Source: a virus. Taken from it: a stretch of DNA of 46,002 nucleotides. The stretch's first letter is position 1. The number at the start of each line of letters is the position of its first letter. The translations under genes were made by a program, and so were the position numbers. The stretch is taken from positions 1 through 46,002 of IMG/VR virus record IMGVR_UViG_3300035698_003457; one strand, written 5' to 3'. This document shows positions 8,949 to 17,883 of the stretch, in pieces. The notes below the pieces were generated by a model. That model saw nothing but the letters and a program-made list of their open reading frames with translations. It made no database searches and was not told the origin of the DNA.

Positions 8949-9215
8949 CTATTCTAATCTTCCGGCCATAGCATGTAGCTCTGCGTCACTGAATGTTGGT
9001 AATAGTCCAAATAGATTTAATAACCCAGATTTTGGACGTACTGTGCTAAGATGTTTCATTTTTGAATATTCTTCTCGGTTTTTTCTTTCATTAGCCTCCA
9101 TCTCTTCCTGTTTTAATCTTTCTTTCTTCAGCTCTTTAGCTTTCAATCTTCTTATACTTTTAAGATTTTTAAGCGTAATCATTGCGATTTCGTTCTCGAT
9201 TTCCGATGTCTTCAT
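8949..9215 (-). CDS. small lysine/glutamate-rich coiled-coil protein
   Basis: 88 residues, highly charged helix (residues about 8-55) with heptad-like spacing and a short hydrophobic C-terminal tail (LLNLFGLLPTF). Bounded by the 23-bp direct repeats, it interrupts the sugar cassette between the reductase-like gene and the aminotransferase. No known function; probably a recent insertion. Confidence 0.55.
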   Translation of the reverse strand: MKTSEIENEIAMITLKNLKSIRRLKAKELKKERLKQEEMEANERKNREEYSKMKHLSTVRPKSGLLNLFGLLPTFSDAELHAMAGRLE

Positions 9216-9233
9216 AAGTCTTTCCTTTCAAAT
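9211..9233. repeat. 23-bp direct repeat, copy 2
   Basis: Exact copy of 8923-8945, covering the leader and start of the 88-residue gene. Its spacing from copy 1 (288 bp) matches one gene unit. Confidence 0.9.
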
Positions 9234-9811
9234 TTACGGGTGTCCACTTCTTCGTTGTGAGTGAACTTTTCCATTTTTACCAGGTGAGCAACATTCTCTC
9301 TCAACTGGTCGGCGGAGTCAACGCCTATTATTACTTTGTCTATTCTTGGGTTCATTAGTACAAAATCTATACATTCCTGCGGGCTAAAATACTTTAATGC
9401 CTTGCCTTTGCAGAAAATGGAGCGGGCGATAAATGTATTTGTATTGGAGAATTTAAAGTGCCTATTCATTATGGAATATGGAAACTCTACAACCAATCCC
9501 TCATAAATACACGACTCTGGTATATAGGTAGAAAGCCCATCGTGGAAGTCAACATCAAAATCTACGCTTGTATGCGACAAAAGAATGTCACCGTAGTTAG
9601 TCGGGATATTTTCATTTGATTTCACAATCTTATTAAAATCCCTACTTATATCCTGAGTTCCATAAGCCGTAGCTACGTCCAGCCACTCTATCCCAACCTC
9701 TTTCATGTATTCCATGATGAGCTGTTGTTCTTTGTCAGAGACTTTATGGCCGTTGTACTCTTTGGTCCAGTTGGCAGTCCCAACGACTAACCTGTTCAGT
9801 ATATTTCCCAT
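9212..9811 (-). CDS. shortened aldo/keto-reductase-like protein
   Basis: 199 residues, well below the usual 270-330. It keeps the AKR N-terminus (RLVVGTANW), the D-x-A-x-x-Y-G motif (DVATAYG) with its catalytic-type Asp and Tyr, and an LLSHTS strand with a His in the expected place, and ends with PRIDKVIIGVDS, like the AKR C-terminal strand. The middle of the TIM barrel is shortened. AKR-family proteins accompany SpsF- and NeuB-type genes in bacterial sugar clusters. Whether it still reduces a substrate is uncertain. Confidence 0.65.
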   Translation of the reverse strand: MGNILNRLVVGTANWTKEYNGHKVSDKEQQLIMEYMKEVGIEWLDVATAYGTQDISRDFNKIVKSNENIPTNYGDILLSHTSVDFDVDFHDGLSTYIPESCIYEGLVVEFPYSIMNRHFKFSNTNTFIARSIFCKGKALKYFSPQECIDFVLMNPRIDKVIIGVDSADQLRENVAHLVKMEKFTHNEEVDTRKFERKDL

Positions 9812-10374
9812 TACGCTATTTTCCTTGTTTCTAATTTATCGCTTTTTTGTAAATTATCAGTCGCCCACAATGGCTGTAAGTTTTCAAGTCGCCAACACAT
9901 CTTATACTCTACGTCATCAATAGTATTATATTCAAAGAATGATACTGGAATTTTATGGTCAACATGCCATTCGCCGTAGTTGTCCCATGTCATGCCGTCT
10001 ATAAATAAAGACTCAAGGTGACTCATTAAAGCCTTAGCGGTATAACCTAGCATGTCTTCCCATTTACGGCCTTGCTTACCTTCGCTTAGAAGTCTACTGA
10101 CATGCCTACCGATATTCTGAGAGAGACGATACTTAGGGTTCTGTCGCATTTTTGCCCTTTTTTCTCTTTCATATTTCCTAGCTCTTTCTAGGTCTTTATT
10201 TCTCCATTTAGTATAACTGCCCGTAAACTTATCTTTGTTTTCTTCGTAGTAGTCTTTTCGTTGAGCCTTATATCTCTCACTATTGCTTTCTCGCCACTTC
10301 TTGGCATTTGCCAATCTCTTTTCTTTGTTCCGCCAATAGTAAGCTTTCTGTGCTTCTTTGTTATACATATTCAC
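9811..10374 (-). CDS. HNH homing-type endonuclease
   Basis: 187 residues: a long Lys/Arg/Glu-rich, probably DNA-binding N-terminal half, then WHVDHKIPVS and LENLQPLWATDNLQKSDK, the HNH metal-site pattern found in phage free-standing homing endonucleases. It lies between the dehydratase and reductase-like genes, with a 3-bp gap and a 1-bp overlap, and has no obvious pathway role; a selfish insertion is likely. Confidence 0.85.
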   Translation of the reverse strand: MNMYNKEAQKAYYWRNKEKRLANAKKWRESNSERYKAQRKDYYEENKDKFTGSYTKWRNKDLERARKYEREKRAKMRQNPKYRLSQNIGRHVSRLLSEGKQGRKWEDMLGYTAKALMSHLESLFIDGMTWDNYGEWHVDHKIPVSFFEYNTIDDVEYKMCWRLENLQPLWATDNLQKSDKLETRKIA

Positions 10375-10377
10375 CGC

Positions 10378-11295
10378 CTATAACGAGTCGATTAAGCATT
10401 TCATCTCCTCTCTGGTATATCGAACAGCATTCTCAGATGTTGTTTCGACATTCATAGCCATAGCTTTCATTGTATGAGGATTTTCTTTACTTAAGTCTAC
10501 GTAAATAGCTTCTTGCCCTTTTTGATTTATCGTCTCATGTATTTTCTCTCCCGGCCTTATTCCTGTTATTTTAACTTGGCATTCTGGCCATATAGTAAAT
10601 GCCAATTCTTCCATAGACATAGACTTCATTAGCGGGAGATAAACGCCTTTCCAGTCATACGTAATAGCTTGTAAGACTAACTCTACAGCATCACTCAAGG
10701 TTATCCAGAACCTCGTCATTTTAGGATCAGTGATCGGGAGGGTCGTTGCACCATCATTTTTAAGTTTGAGGAAGTGAGGAATAACGGACCCTCTCGATCC
10801 TATGACGTTCCCATATCTCACTGAAGAGAACTGGGTTATCGCGTATGAATTAGCGGCCTGCCAAAGTTTCTCGGCGGCCATCTTTGTAGCACCATATAGG
10901 TTTATAGGGTTTACAGCCTTATCAGTAGAGATGAATATAGCCTTTTTAACGCCACAGTCTATACATGCCTCGATTACGTTTTGAGTGCCGTAGATATTAG
11001 TCTTGACGGCCTCCGTAGGGTTGTATTCCAGTGTTGGAACTTGCTTGAGTGCTGCTGCGTGGATAACTATATCAACTCCACGCAGAGCGAGCTTCAGGCG
11101 TTCTTTATCCCTTACGTCACCTATAAAGTAACGTATGTTATCGTAATCGTGAGTCTTTTGCATTTCGGACTGCTTATACTCATCCCTACTGAATACTATA
11201 ACCTTATTCGGTATGAACTTTTGAAAGATCGTTTCTACTAACTTCTTACCGAGCGAGCCTGTCGCTCCGGTTATTAACACTGTCTGATTGTTCAT
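10378..11295 (-). CDS. pseB-like: UDP-GlcNAc 4,6-dehydratase, PseB/FlaA1 type
   Basis: 305 residues, an SDR enzyme that converts UDP-GlcNAc into a 4-keto-6-deoxy sugar, first step of pseudaminic-type sugars. NAD-binding GATGSLG at 10-16, the family signature HAAALKQVPxxEYNP (about 79-93), D125-K126 of STDKAVNP, and Y134-x-x-x-K138. This Asp-Lys-Tyr arrangement is that of FlaA1/PseB rather than of epimerases. Its first 50 bp overlap the end of the synthase gene. Slightly shorter than the usual ~330. Confidence 0.9.
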   Translation of the reverse strand: MNNQTVLITGATGSLGKKLVETIFQKFIPNKVIVFSRDEYKQSEMQKTHDYDNIRYFIGDVRDKERLKLALRGVDIVIHAAALKQVPTLEYNPTEAVKTNIYGTQNVIEACIDCGVKKAIFISTDKAVNPINLYGATKMAAEKLWQAANSYAITQFSSVRYGNVIGSRGSVIPHFLKLKNDGATTLPITDPKMTRFWITLSDAVELVLQAITYDWKGVYLPLMKSMSMEELAFTIWPECQVKITGIRPGEKIHETINQKGQEAIYVDLSKENPHTMKAMAMNVETTSENAVRYTREEMKCLIDSL

Positions 11296-12232
11296 CTTTA
11301 TTTCCTTTAATTAAGTCGCCAATATTATAGTCTTTAGTCGCTGTCATTTCTGGTTTCATTGTTCCCGTAATCGTACTTCTTAATGATTTCATCTTCCATT
11401 CAGTACATTCGCCCTTCTTAATCTGCTCCGTAGCAACCATTGAGCGTCTGTAAGCCTTAGTAGTCTCGTACGAAACCTTGCCGATACACTTTTTAGCATT
11501 AGTCACTACTTTAACTATACCACAAAATTCGTCCGGTGTCAAGCTGAAAGCACCATCTATACCATCTTTTTCCAGACAAATATGCTTTTCTATTACATCT
11601 GCACCAAGAGATGTAGCTACAACCGCCGCGAATAGCCCTGAAGTATGATCAGAGAACCCTATCTTGCATCCATACCTAACCTGCATATCAGTGATTGTAG
11701 ATAGATTCAATTCCTCAAATGTAGCAGGATAACTTGATGTGCATTTCAATAGCGTTATATCGTTGTGGTATTTCTCTATCACTGATATTGCATCTCGTAT
11801 CTCTTGCTCGGACGCAGTACCTGTCGATATTATAATTGGCTTTTGAGTCTTTGCAACCGATTCAATAAGGTCTAAGTCGTTAATCTCGAATGAAGCTATC
11901 TTGTACCTTGGCATATTGAGCAATTCAGCCCTTTTAAGCGATTCAGAGTCGAATACTGATGGAAATAACTCTATGCCGAACTGAGAGGCTACTGTTTGGA
12001 GTATTGGTATCCACTCAAAAGGCATGGCTGTTTCTTTATATAGATCGTATAGCTTCCGATTCCACGGACTACCTGCCTTGAACTGCGGTAAGTCTAAATC
12101 CATCGTCATAGCTTCAGGAGTGAACATCTGGATTTTAACAGCGTCTGCACCGGCATTAGCGGCATATACCACCAATTCCTTAGCAATGTCAAGACTACCG
12201 TTATGATTTCCAGATATCTCGGCTATAATCAT
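11246..12232 (-). CDS. NeuB/PseI-family nonulosonic acid synthase
   Basis: 328 residues. Condenses phosphoenolpyruvate with a six-carbon amino sugar to give a sialic-acid-like nine-carbon sugar. N-terminal EISGNHNGS, AGADAVKIQ, then KIASFEI, PIIISTG, LLKCTSSYP, GFSDHTSG and EKHICLEK (metal and substrate residues of the TIM barrel) are all present. The C-terminal antifreeze-like (SAF) domain appears truncated, ending soon after YNIGDLI. Overlaps the head-tail adaptor gene by 4 bp, so it is co-translated with virion genes. The product could be pseudaminic, legionaminic or another acid; motifs alone do not decide. Confidence 0.9.
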   Translation of the reverse strand: MIIAEISGNHNGSLDIAKELVVYAANAGADAVKIQMFTPEAMTMDLDLPQFKAGSPWNRKLYDLYKETAMPFEWIPILQTVASQFGIELFPSVFDSESLKRAELLNMPRYKIASFEINDLDLIESVAKTQKPIIISTGTASEQEIRDAISVIEKYHNDITLLKCTSSYPATFEELNLSTITDMQVRYGCKIGFSDHTSGLFAAVVATSLGADVIEKHICLEKDGIDGAFSLTPDEFCGIVKVVTNAKKCIGKVSYETTKAYRRSMVATEQIKKGECTEWKMKSLRSTITGTMKPEMTATKDYNIGDLIKGNKDEQSDSVNNRSDRLAR

Positions 12233-12981
12233 CTATAACTCTCTCCATAAGATGCTATATCGTCACTAAACAGATTACCATCCCAAGAATGAAGTTCGTC
12301 TTCGCTCCTGCGGTACTTCTCAACCCATCCAAAGTCCTGCCCTGCCAGCGGGTCTGGGTTACTGAACTTCTTCATTCCCAACTGATATTTAACCTCATCA
12401 CCTATCGCCTGCCATGCTTGCGCTACGGCATATATAATAAGTCCTTTATCGCTCCTGTCAAGCTCACTAACGGACGATGACTCTGTTGTGAAGTCTACAG
12501 GCCATCTATCGCCTAATACCATTAGAGGAATGCCTGTTGTGTCGGATAGTGGGAGTATCTCTATGGTATCACTGCGTCTTGTATATCTAAATGGCTTTCC
12601 TGTTCCATAATCTGAACTGGTAGGGTCTGATAACTTATCCCATTCGTCTATGTGTGTATATCTTAATCTCGCCGAATCAGTACCGTTTTTATAGTGAATG
12701 CCAAATATTCTATTTATTACACTTACAGTAGTGTCCGTCATTGCAACCGCAGTTTCGTCACCTACTGTTAGATCGACTAAATCCCATCTAAGCTGTGCAA
12801 CAGTACACCAACTCTCAATCTTAACATCAAGCGACTTCATGCCGGGAAGTAGGCGAGAAATCTCCCGCTGTCCTTCGTTGAGCCATCGCGCAACCCTAGT
12901 AGCGTCAATGAGTTCCGTATCGTTATTACGTCCTACTAATGACTGAACTTCGTCAGTTAATTGTGCGCCTGTTAGAGCCAT
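12229..12981 (-). CDS. head-tail adaptor/connector protein
   Basis: 250 residues, beginning with the N-terminal pattern L-T-x-E-V-Q-x-L-V-G-R-x-N followed by a helix containing WLNEGQREI, as in podoviral adaptor (gp4/gp11-like) proteins. The body is beta-rich with ALTG...VAMTD strands; a C-terminal segment with WVEKYRRSEDELHSW is helical. It follows the capsid genes and precedes the tail genes, the expected place for an adaptor. Overlaps the nonulosonate synthase start. Confidence 0.65.
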   Translation of the reverse strand: MALTGAQLTDEVQSLVGRNNDTELIDATRVARWLNEGQREISRLLPGMKSLDVKIESWCTVAQLRWDLVDLTVGDETAVAMTDTTVSVINRIFGIHYKNGTDSARLRYTHIDEWDKLSDPTSSDYGTGKPFRYTRRSDTIEILPLSDTTGIPLMVLGDRWPVDFTTESSSVSELDRSDKGLIIYAVAQAWQAIGDEVKYQLGMKKFSNPDPLAGQDFGWVEKYRRSEDELHSWDGNLFSDDIASYGESYR

Positions 12982-12997
12982 ATTTACCTCAAAGTAT

Positions 12998-13019
12998 GGG
13001 GCGCGCCGAAACGCGCCCC
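12998..13019. other. GC-rich hairpin between head and adaptor genes
   Basis: Perfect 8-bp inverted repeat GGGGCGCG/CGCGCCCC around a 6-base loop. On the leftward transcript no T-run follows, so it is not a classical terminator there. It may be a stability or processing element separating highly expressed head genes from tail genes. Confidence 0.7.
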
Positions 13020-13026
13020 TTTAAAG

Positions 13027-13296
13027 TTACCAACCAAAAGCTACATAGGAAATAATTATGCCACTTGTGGTTTCATTGGTTCCGCCAGTTAGATACCCAT
13101 CAGACACCTCAACCAACTCTGTCAGCGAGCAACTTCCGTCGCCGCTTTCAGAAATGAATGAGATCGCATGAGTAAGAGTAGTTGGAATACTAATGTCAGC
13201 TCCTGAACCTTGGGTCCATTCACCTGTTTCCACTCTTAGCCCACCCGGAATCGTACCAGCCCGCTGAAAGACAGTGCTATTATCACCAAAACTCAT
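13027..13296 (-). CDS. small head protein, probable decoration
   Basis: 89 residues, beta-rich, rich in Gly, Ser and Thr. Adjacent to the 231-residue and major capsid genes with good ribosome-binding sequences, so it is probably a decoration or head-stabilising protein (inference from place and size). Confidence 0.45.
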   Translation of the reverse strand: MSFGDNSTVFQRAGTIPGGLRVETGEWTQGSGADISIPTTLTHAISFISESGDGSCSLTELVEVSDGYLTGGTNETTSGIIISYVAFGW

Positions 13297-13310
13297 AATA
13301 TACTCCTTTC

Positions 13311-14006
13311 TTATTCAGCCGACATGTCGCCGAAGCCATGTGCAATGCTTGCAGTTGTATCGGAAATGGCAATTACTGCCCTTGCGGTATCAATAGCAAT
13401 CATCATCGGACCGGGTTCAGTCAGCGTTGCAGTTGTATCAGCACCTAGTTTACTATCAGCAGATCCACGGAACAATGAAACATCATTGACCGGACAAACT
13501 CCGCCAACCCAGAACCAACCAAGACCGTAACCATAACCTCTATCGGCGTTATCGCCAGAAAGAGAACTGTCGCCAGCAATGCTGGTCGAGCAAGGAAGTG
13601 CCATTGGCGCACCCTTCGTCCCATCCCATGCGTCTGATGCAAACGCGCGTGCAAGCATGTAATATGGAGGTGTGCTACCCTCTCCAATTACTACTTCGCG
13701 GGTTGTGTCTGCATGCGCACAGAACGGAGGTCCATCACTATAGTCACCGCTAATATCTACTGCCGAATAGTCATGGTACGCCAGATATGCCATTGTGTAC
13801 ATACCGGGAGCAGCAGACGCATCTGAATAGATAGTTCGCTTTTGACCAAGTGGAATCGGAGGTTGGTCAACGTATTTTGTAATATCAGATGTATTACAGT
13901 TTTCCGTTGTGTTATCCCACCCATCAGTAGGGATACCAAGATTCTGATTTCCTTCGCCTGGGAAACCGTCAGTTAGAACTATGTGTGTTAATTTCAAATT
14001 AGCCAT
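13311..14006 (-). CDS. head/virion protein of unknown class
   Basis: 231 residues, glycine- and aspartate-rich with beta strands; no recognisable enzyme motif. It directly follows the major capsid gene (16 bp gap), with a clear AGGAGG-type site upstream, so it is likely a virion component such as a decoration or vertex protein. Confidence 0.5.
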   Translation of the reverse strand: MANLKLTHIVLTDGFPGEGNQNLGIPTDGWDNTTENCNTSDITKYVDQPPIPLGQKRTIYSDASAAPGMYTMAYLAYHDYSAVDISGDYSDGPPFCAHADTTREVVIGEGSTPPYYMLARAFASDAWDGTKGAPMALPCSTSIAGDSSLSGDNADRGYGYGLGWFWVGGVCPVNDVSLFRGSADSKLGADTTATLTEPGPMMIAIDTARAVIAISDTTASIAHGFGDMSAE

Positions 14007-14022
14007 TTAATGGCCTCCTTTC

Positions 14023-15060
14023 TTAAGATACGTTAGATAGCCAAATAGAACTATTGGGCTTCCAACAAACAAGATTACCCTTCAACAGGATTCTGGCAAG
14101 CCAGAAATCAAACCCGTTACTGTTTTCGCCCTGCCACTTAAAGTCCGTCATCTTAAAGTTACGGGCTATATGGACACGAAGCTCAAAATAGTTCATGTTC
14201 AAAATAGCCAGCCACGTCTTCGTATTAGACGACCTTTGTAGGTATGGGTCACTAACGATTTCGTGTCCGTCAAGTTCCATTTTATTGAAACCCTGCGTCA
14301 CCATATCGCCACTCGGAGCGTTGTAAATCAATTTCGATTCCGTCTCTGCTCTGAGTTTATTAAAGAGAGTAGGACACATAAACGCGGATAAGTCCATTGG
14401 CTTTTCCATGTAATGTGTTACGTCTGTTTCGCTAATCCATTTACGGAAGTTAGCTACTGTTAGATTGTAGGCCGTATCCTGATTCGAGCTTGAGATATTA
14501 ATCGTCAAGTCTGCGGGATCAGCACCCTGCCACCAATCGTTAGTACCTGCACTAATATCTCTCGCAACACCGCCATAGGTGTTGTCGCTGTCAAGAGCCG
14601 ATATGATACTCTGGAATGTTTTTCCGCCATCTGTCGCAGGGGTATCGCTACCCTTGTTCCACATGACTCCATTCAAGTATCGTCTCATATCCTTCTGGCC
14701 CTTCTTAGTGAGGTGTTCTGCCAGATTTAATAGCTGTATTTCGCTATCCGAGGTCAAGATGTTTTCCGTCTGTTCGTCTGCGTCGTACCGTAAAGGCATT
14801 TGTGCATACTTCCAGTCGAACGAAGGCTTCTCAAGAGTAGTCTTCTTCTGGTCGGTCAACGATTCATTAACTGTGTATTCCTGAACGGTATCATCTATCG
14901 TGTCGGTGTCTACAAGCTTCTGAATAGTCAAACCACCATCAAAGGTCACTTGGTTCTGCCTTTGCAGTCGTTCAATGAACGGAATACCATACATGACCTG
15001 ATCAACAAGGGTTCTCTCGAAGAGTTCCCTTGTTGCTTTGGTAAGGTCTGCTGTACTCAT
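14023..15060 (-). CDS. major capsid protein (HK97-fold type)
   Basis: 345 residues. Helical N-terminal region followed by alternating helices and strands, consistent with an HK97 fold; features include a charged E-loop-like segment (about 50-90) and the C-terminal beta/P-domain. Size, position directly after the scaffold gene and before head accessory genes support the call. No experimental signature is visible in sequence. Confidence 0.8.
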   Translation of the reverse strand: MSTADLTKATRELFERTLVDQVMYGIPFIERLQRQNQVTFDGGLTIQKLVDTDTIDDTVQEYTVNESLTDQKKTTLEKPSFDWKYAQMPLRYDADEQTENILTSDSEIQLLNLAEHLTKKGQKDMRRYLNGVMWNKGSDTPATDGGKTFQSIISALDSDNTYGGVARDISAGTNDWWQGADPADLTINISSSNQDTAYNLTVANFRKWISETDVTHYMEKPMDLSAFMCPTLFNKLRAETESKLIYNAPSGDMVTQGFNKMELDGHEIVSDPYLQRSSNTKTWLAILNMNYFELRVHIARNFKMTDFKWQGENSNGFDFWLARILLKGNLVCWKPNSSIWLSNVS

Positions 15061-15764
15061 TATGTTTCTTTCGTTAGTTTAAATGTTTTCTTCATGTCTT
15101 TTAAGACATCTTTAAGGGAACCTTTGTTTTCTCTATTCTTCACTGGTGCCTTGGAACCCTTTCCGTTGTCGGTCACACTAGCGTCTTTCTTCTTATCCGC
15201 TTCGGCAAGTTCAGAATAACATGAGTTAAGTAGTCTGTAGGCGTCAAGTCTGTCTCTGGTGGGTTTTGCTGTACCACTGTCAACTTTTTCTTGTGCCATT
15301 AAGACTGCTTTCGAGCGATACTTGGGATCATACTTCGTATCAAGTTCAATACAAAGTTCATCCTTTACAGCATTGCGCTGGTTTGTCACATCTCTTTCTG
15401 ATTCGTTCTTCTCGTACGCCGATATTTTACCTGCCTGCTCGGACATCTGAGTAGTCAGTCTAGTTATCTGCGCCTGTAGAGTTTCTACATTGCCTCTTAC
15501 AGATTCGTCTACTAAGTCTTTATCCATTGGCTGGTATTGAGACTTGTTCAACTGTTGTGTCTTTAGTGTTTCTAATTGCTGATTGAGCGAATCAAGTTTT
15601 GAATCGCTTTCAGTCTGCTTGGCTACAAGTTCATCGTTACGCTGGCGTTCCTTTCGGAAATTAGCGTCATTCTGAGAGGCATATTGCTTTTGCAGTTCTG
15701 CTTCTTTCTGTATAGCTTCCACGTCAACACTTTCCACTTTTTTTTCTTCTGTTGCTTCCGACAT
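15060..15764 (-). CDS. scaffolding protein
   Basis: About 234 residues, very rich in Gln, Lys, Glu and Asp, with a long coiled coil from about residue 20 to 125, and a basic C-terminal tail (KDVLKDMKKTFKL), the usual capsid-binding element of scaffolds. Lies between portal and major capsid genes. An ATG at 15770 abuts the AAAGGGA site; the second ATG at 15764 has better spacing and is chosen. One base overlap with the capsid start. Confidence 0.8.
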   Translation of the reverse strand: MSEATEEKKVESVDVEAIQKEAELQKQYASQNDANFRKERQRNDELVAKQTESDSKLDSLNQQLETLKTQQLNKSQYQPMDKDLVDESVRGNVETLQAQITRLTTQMSEQAGKISAYEKNESERDVTNQRNAVKDELCIELDTKYDPKYRSKAVLMAQEKVDSGTAKPTRDRLDAYRLLNSCYSELAEADKKKDASVTDNGKGSKAPVKNRENKGSLKDVLKDMKKTFKLTKET

Positions 15765-15834
15765 AATCATTCCCTTTCGTTTGAGCTTTTAGCTCTGTCA
15801 TATATTGCAGTTTGGCCACACGGCCCTTTTGCGT

Positions 15835-17883
15835 TTATCCTGCTTCTCCAGCCTTTTGACCTTGGTTAATCCTTTGTTGGAATCCCTGTTGTTCGGCCCT
15901 AGCGTCAATAGCAGGTAGTACCTCTTGTTCAAATCTCTTGACTAATTGTTTCAAAGCAGTCTCTGGAGCCATCTCGCCTGATTTAGTGGCTTCGATAAGC
16001 TGTAAGAATGCTACAAAATGTTGCCAAGATTCATATTTCTTTAATATCCTTTGCCAACCAGGTATATCAAGCTCTTTCAATAGTATGTCTGTCATCGGCG
16101 AAGCTACTGGCTGGGTAACTAAATCATTTGCCGCCATGTACGATGCCTGACGTCTCTCTTTGTCAAATGGCATTGTAAGAGCTGGCAGAATGTCTACATC
16201 AAACTTAGTATTCTTAAGCCCTTCTGTAATCTCCTTGATGCCAAGTTTATCATCCTCACCGATAATCCGTACCCATCTTCCAGGTTCGTACTTATCTTTT
16301 ACTATCTCGGCTATCAGCCCTGCTGTCTGTTTTATCCACTCATCCTGATATACGCTCTGTAACTGTATTCTGTCATTACTTGAAGTCGCCAGATTAGATG
16401 CTTCTGTAGCTGACATCTTGCCGGGTTGCTTTTCTCCACGCGCGATGCTCTGTAAGCCTTGTATATTCTTAAATTCCTGAGCAAACAGACTGTATAGTTG
16501 AGTCGCGGCAGGAGGTATCTGGGATGGCTCTTGGAACTTTATTCTTTTTAGTCCACCAAGTGCAAGTCGTATAACCGCACCCGCGCCTTTACCTACTCTA
16601 TACTTACTCTTATCCTTGCCCTTTGGTACACGGATAGCACCTTCTTCCATCAGGACTTTTCTATCGCCGTATTCTTTCATGTTATTGAATAAATGCGACG
16701 TTGAAATGTTTATCATGTCCTGTGTAGATTTGTATAACTGAACCGCATCTATACCCTGCCACATGTGAGGTAAGAGGTAGTGAGGAGTTATAACAAACGG
16801 CCATCTTGAGTATTTATAAGGTTCGTCGGATATTACTACGTCGCCAACGTGAAGTATTACTCTGCCTCTTGGGTATTTCGGAATCTTTTCACTGCCTGTT
16901 TCTCTTGTCGGGAAATCTTCCGGCATTATCGGTTGACCCGTTTCAGTGCTAATGAACATTCCATCTTGCTCTACTATCACACCTCTTGCTATCAATTCTT
17001 CTGGAGGAATGCTTTCTTCTGTAATCTGACTCTTTTCAGATTCATCTCTTATGTATGTCTCATTAATCTTTACGAGCTTTATCGACGCCTTTTGTTTTGT
17101 GTCGTCGTTTGGTTTATTAAGTTTGTCTGACCTTAGAATAAGATTCAGTAGTACACCAGACCCAACCCTCTTAGTTCCTGTGTCTGTCCCACCCTTGCCC
17201 TCTGATGGATAAGTACCTGCTGAACCAAGTTGACCCCTTATGCTTACAAACGAACTCATGCTTGGGCTATCATCGAATCTGTTTGCCTCTTCGGTTAATT
17301 CTGACTTAAGATCTGGGAATAACTTAATAGCCTCGTCAAGTTCCATAACTCTTTCAGTCCCACAGTCACCATCGTCTATCTTCTCATCGTCGGTAGCCCA
17401 GAACTCGGCAGGATGCCAAAGCTTTGTTTTTACATCTCCCTGCCATCCGTCGTCAGTCCATTCGGTCTTGTCTTGCCAGAACGCCTTCGTAACAGAATAT
17501 CCGAACAACTGTTGGTCGAGGATAGTCTGCATCTGCTCTATACGCATCCCATGCTTGTTAAGCCCCTTAGTCCACAACCACTGCAAGAGAGACTGCCACG
17601 CTGCTGCTGCATCGGTATCAGAATCTTCCCACGGTTCGGTTACTAGAGTATGTGCGTTTCTGGTTAGCTTGGCTATCTCTGCAATGTGCGCAGGCCAGAT
17701 GTAGTTTAGTATAACCCAGTCCCAGTCCTTATGCTCTTTCATTCCTTCAAGCTGGTCTGAGAAGTAGTATCGAATAGATGTCTGCCACATTGATGCCCAG
17801 TCACTTGTTCTGGTCATACCAGCTTCTTCTATTCTCTTGACGTACTTAAGTACACCTTCTTTAGTTGATAAATCTTTTTCCAT
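15835..17883 (-). CDS. portal protein
   Basis: 682 residues, the size of podoviral (P22-like) portals. N-terminal helical wing with W-rich segments (TSDWASMWQTSIRYYF), a central VISDEPYKYSRWPFV stretch followed by helix-rich stem, and a C-terminal glutamine-rich coil. Position after terminase and before scaffold is canonical. It forms the DNA entry ring and docks the terminase. Confidence 0.8.
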   Translation of the reverse strand: MEKDLSTKEGVLKYVKRIEEAGMTRTSDWASMWQTSIRYYFSDQLEGMKEHKDWDWVILNYIWPAHIAEIAKLTRNAHTLVTEPWEDSDTDAAAAWQSLLQWLWTKGLNKHGMRIEQMQTILDQQLFGYSVTKAFWQDKTEWTDDGWQGDVKTKLWHPAEFWATDDEKIDDGDCGTERVMELDEAIKLFPDLKSELTEEANRFDDSPSMSSFVSIRGQLGSAGTYPSEGKGGTDTGTKRVGSGVLLNLILRSDKLNKPNDDTKQKASIKLVKINETYIRDESEKSQITEESIPPEELIARGVIVEQDGMFISTETGQPIMPEDFPTRETGSEKIPKYPRGRVILHVGDVVISDEPYKYSRWPFVITPHYLLPHMWQGIDAVQLYKSTQDMINISTSHLFNNMKEYGDRKVLMEEGAIRVPKGKDKSKYRVGKGAGAVIRLALGGLKRIKFQEPSQIPPAATQLYSLFAQEFKNIQGLQSIARGEKQPGKMSATEASNLATSSNDRIQLQSVYQDEWIKQTAGLIAEIVKDKYEPGRWVRIIGEDDKLGIKEITEGLKNTKFDVDILPALTMPFDKERRQASYMAANDLVTQPVASPMTDILLKELDIPGWQRILKKYESWQHFVAFLQLIEATKSGEMAPETALKQLVKRFEQEVLPAIDARAEQQGFQQRINQGQKAGEAG

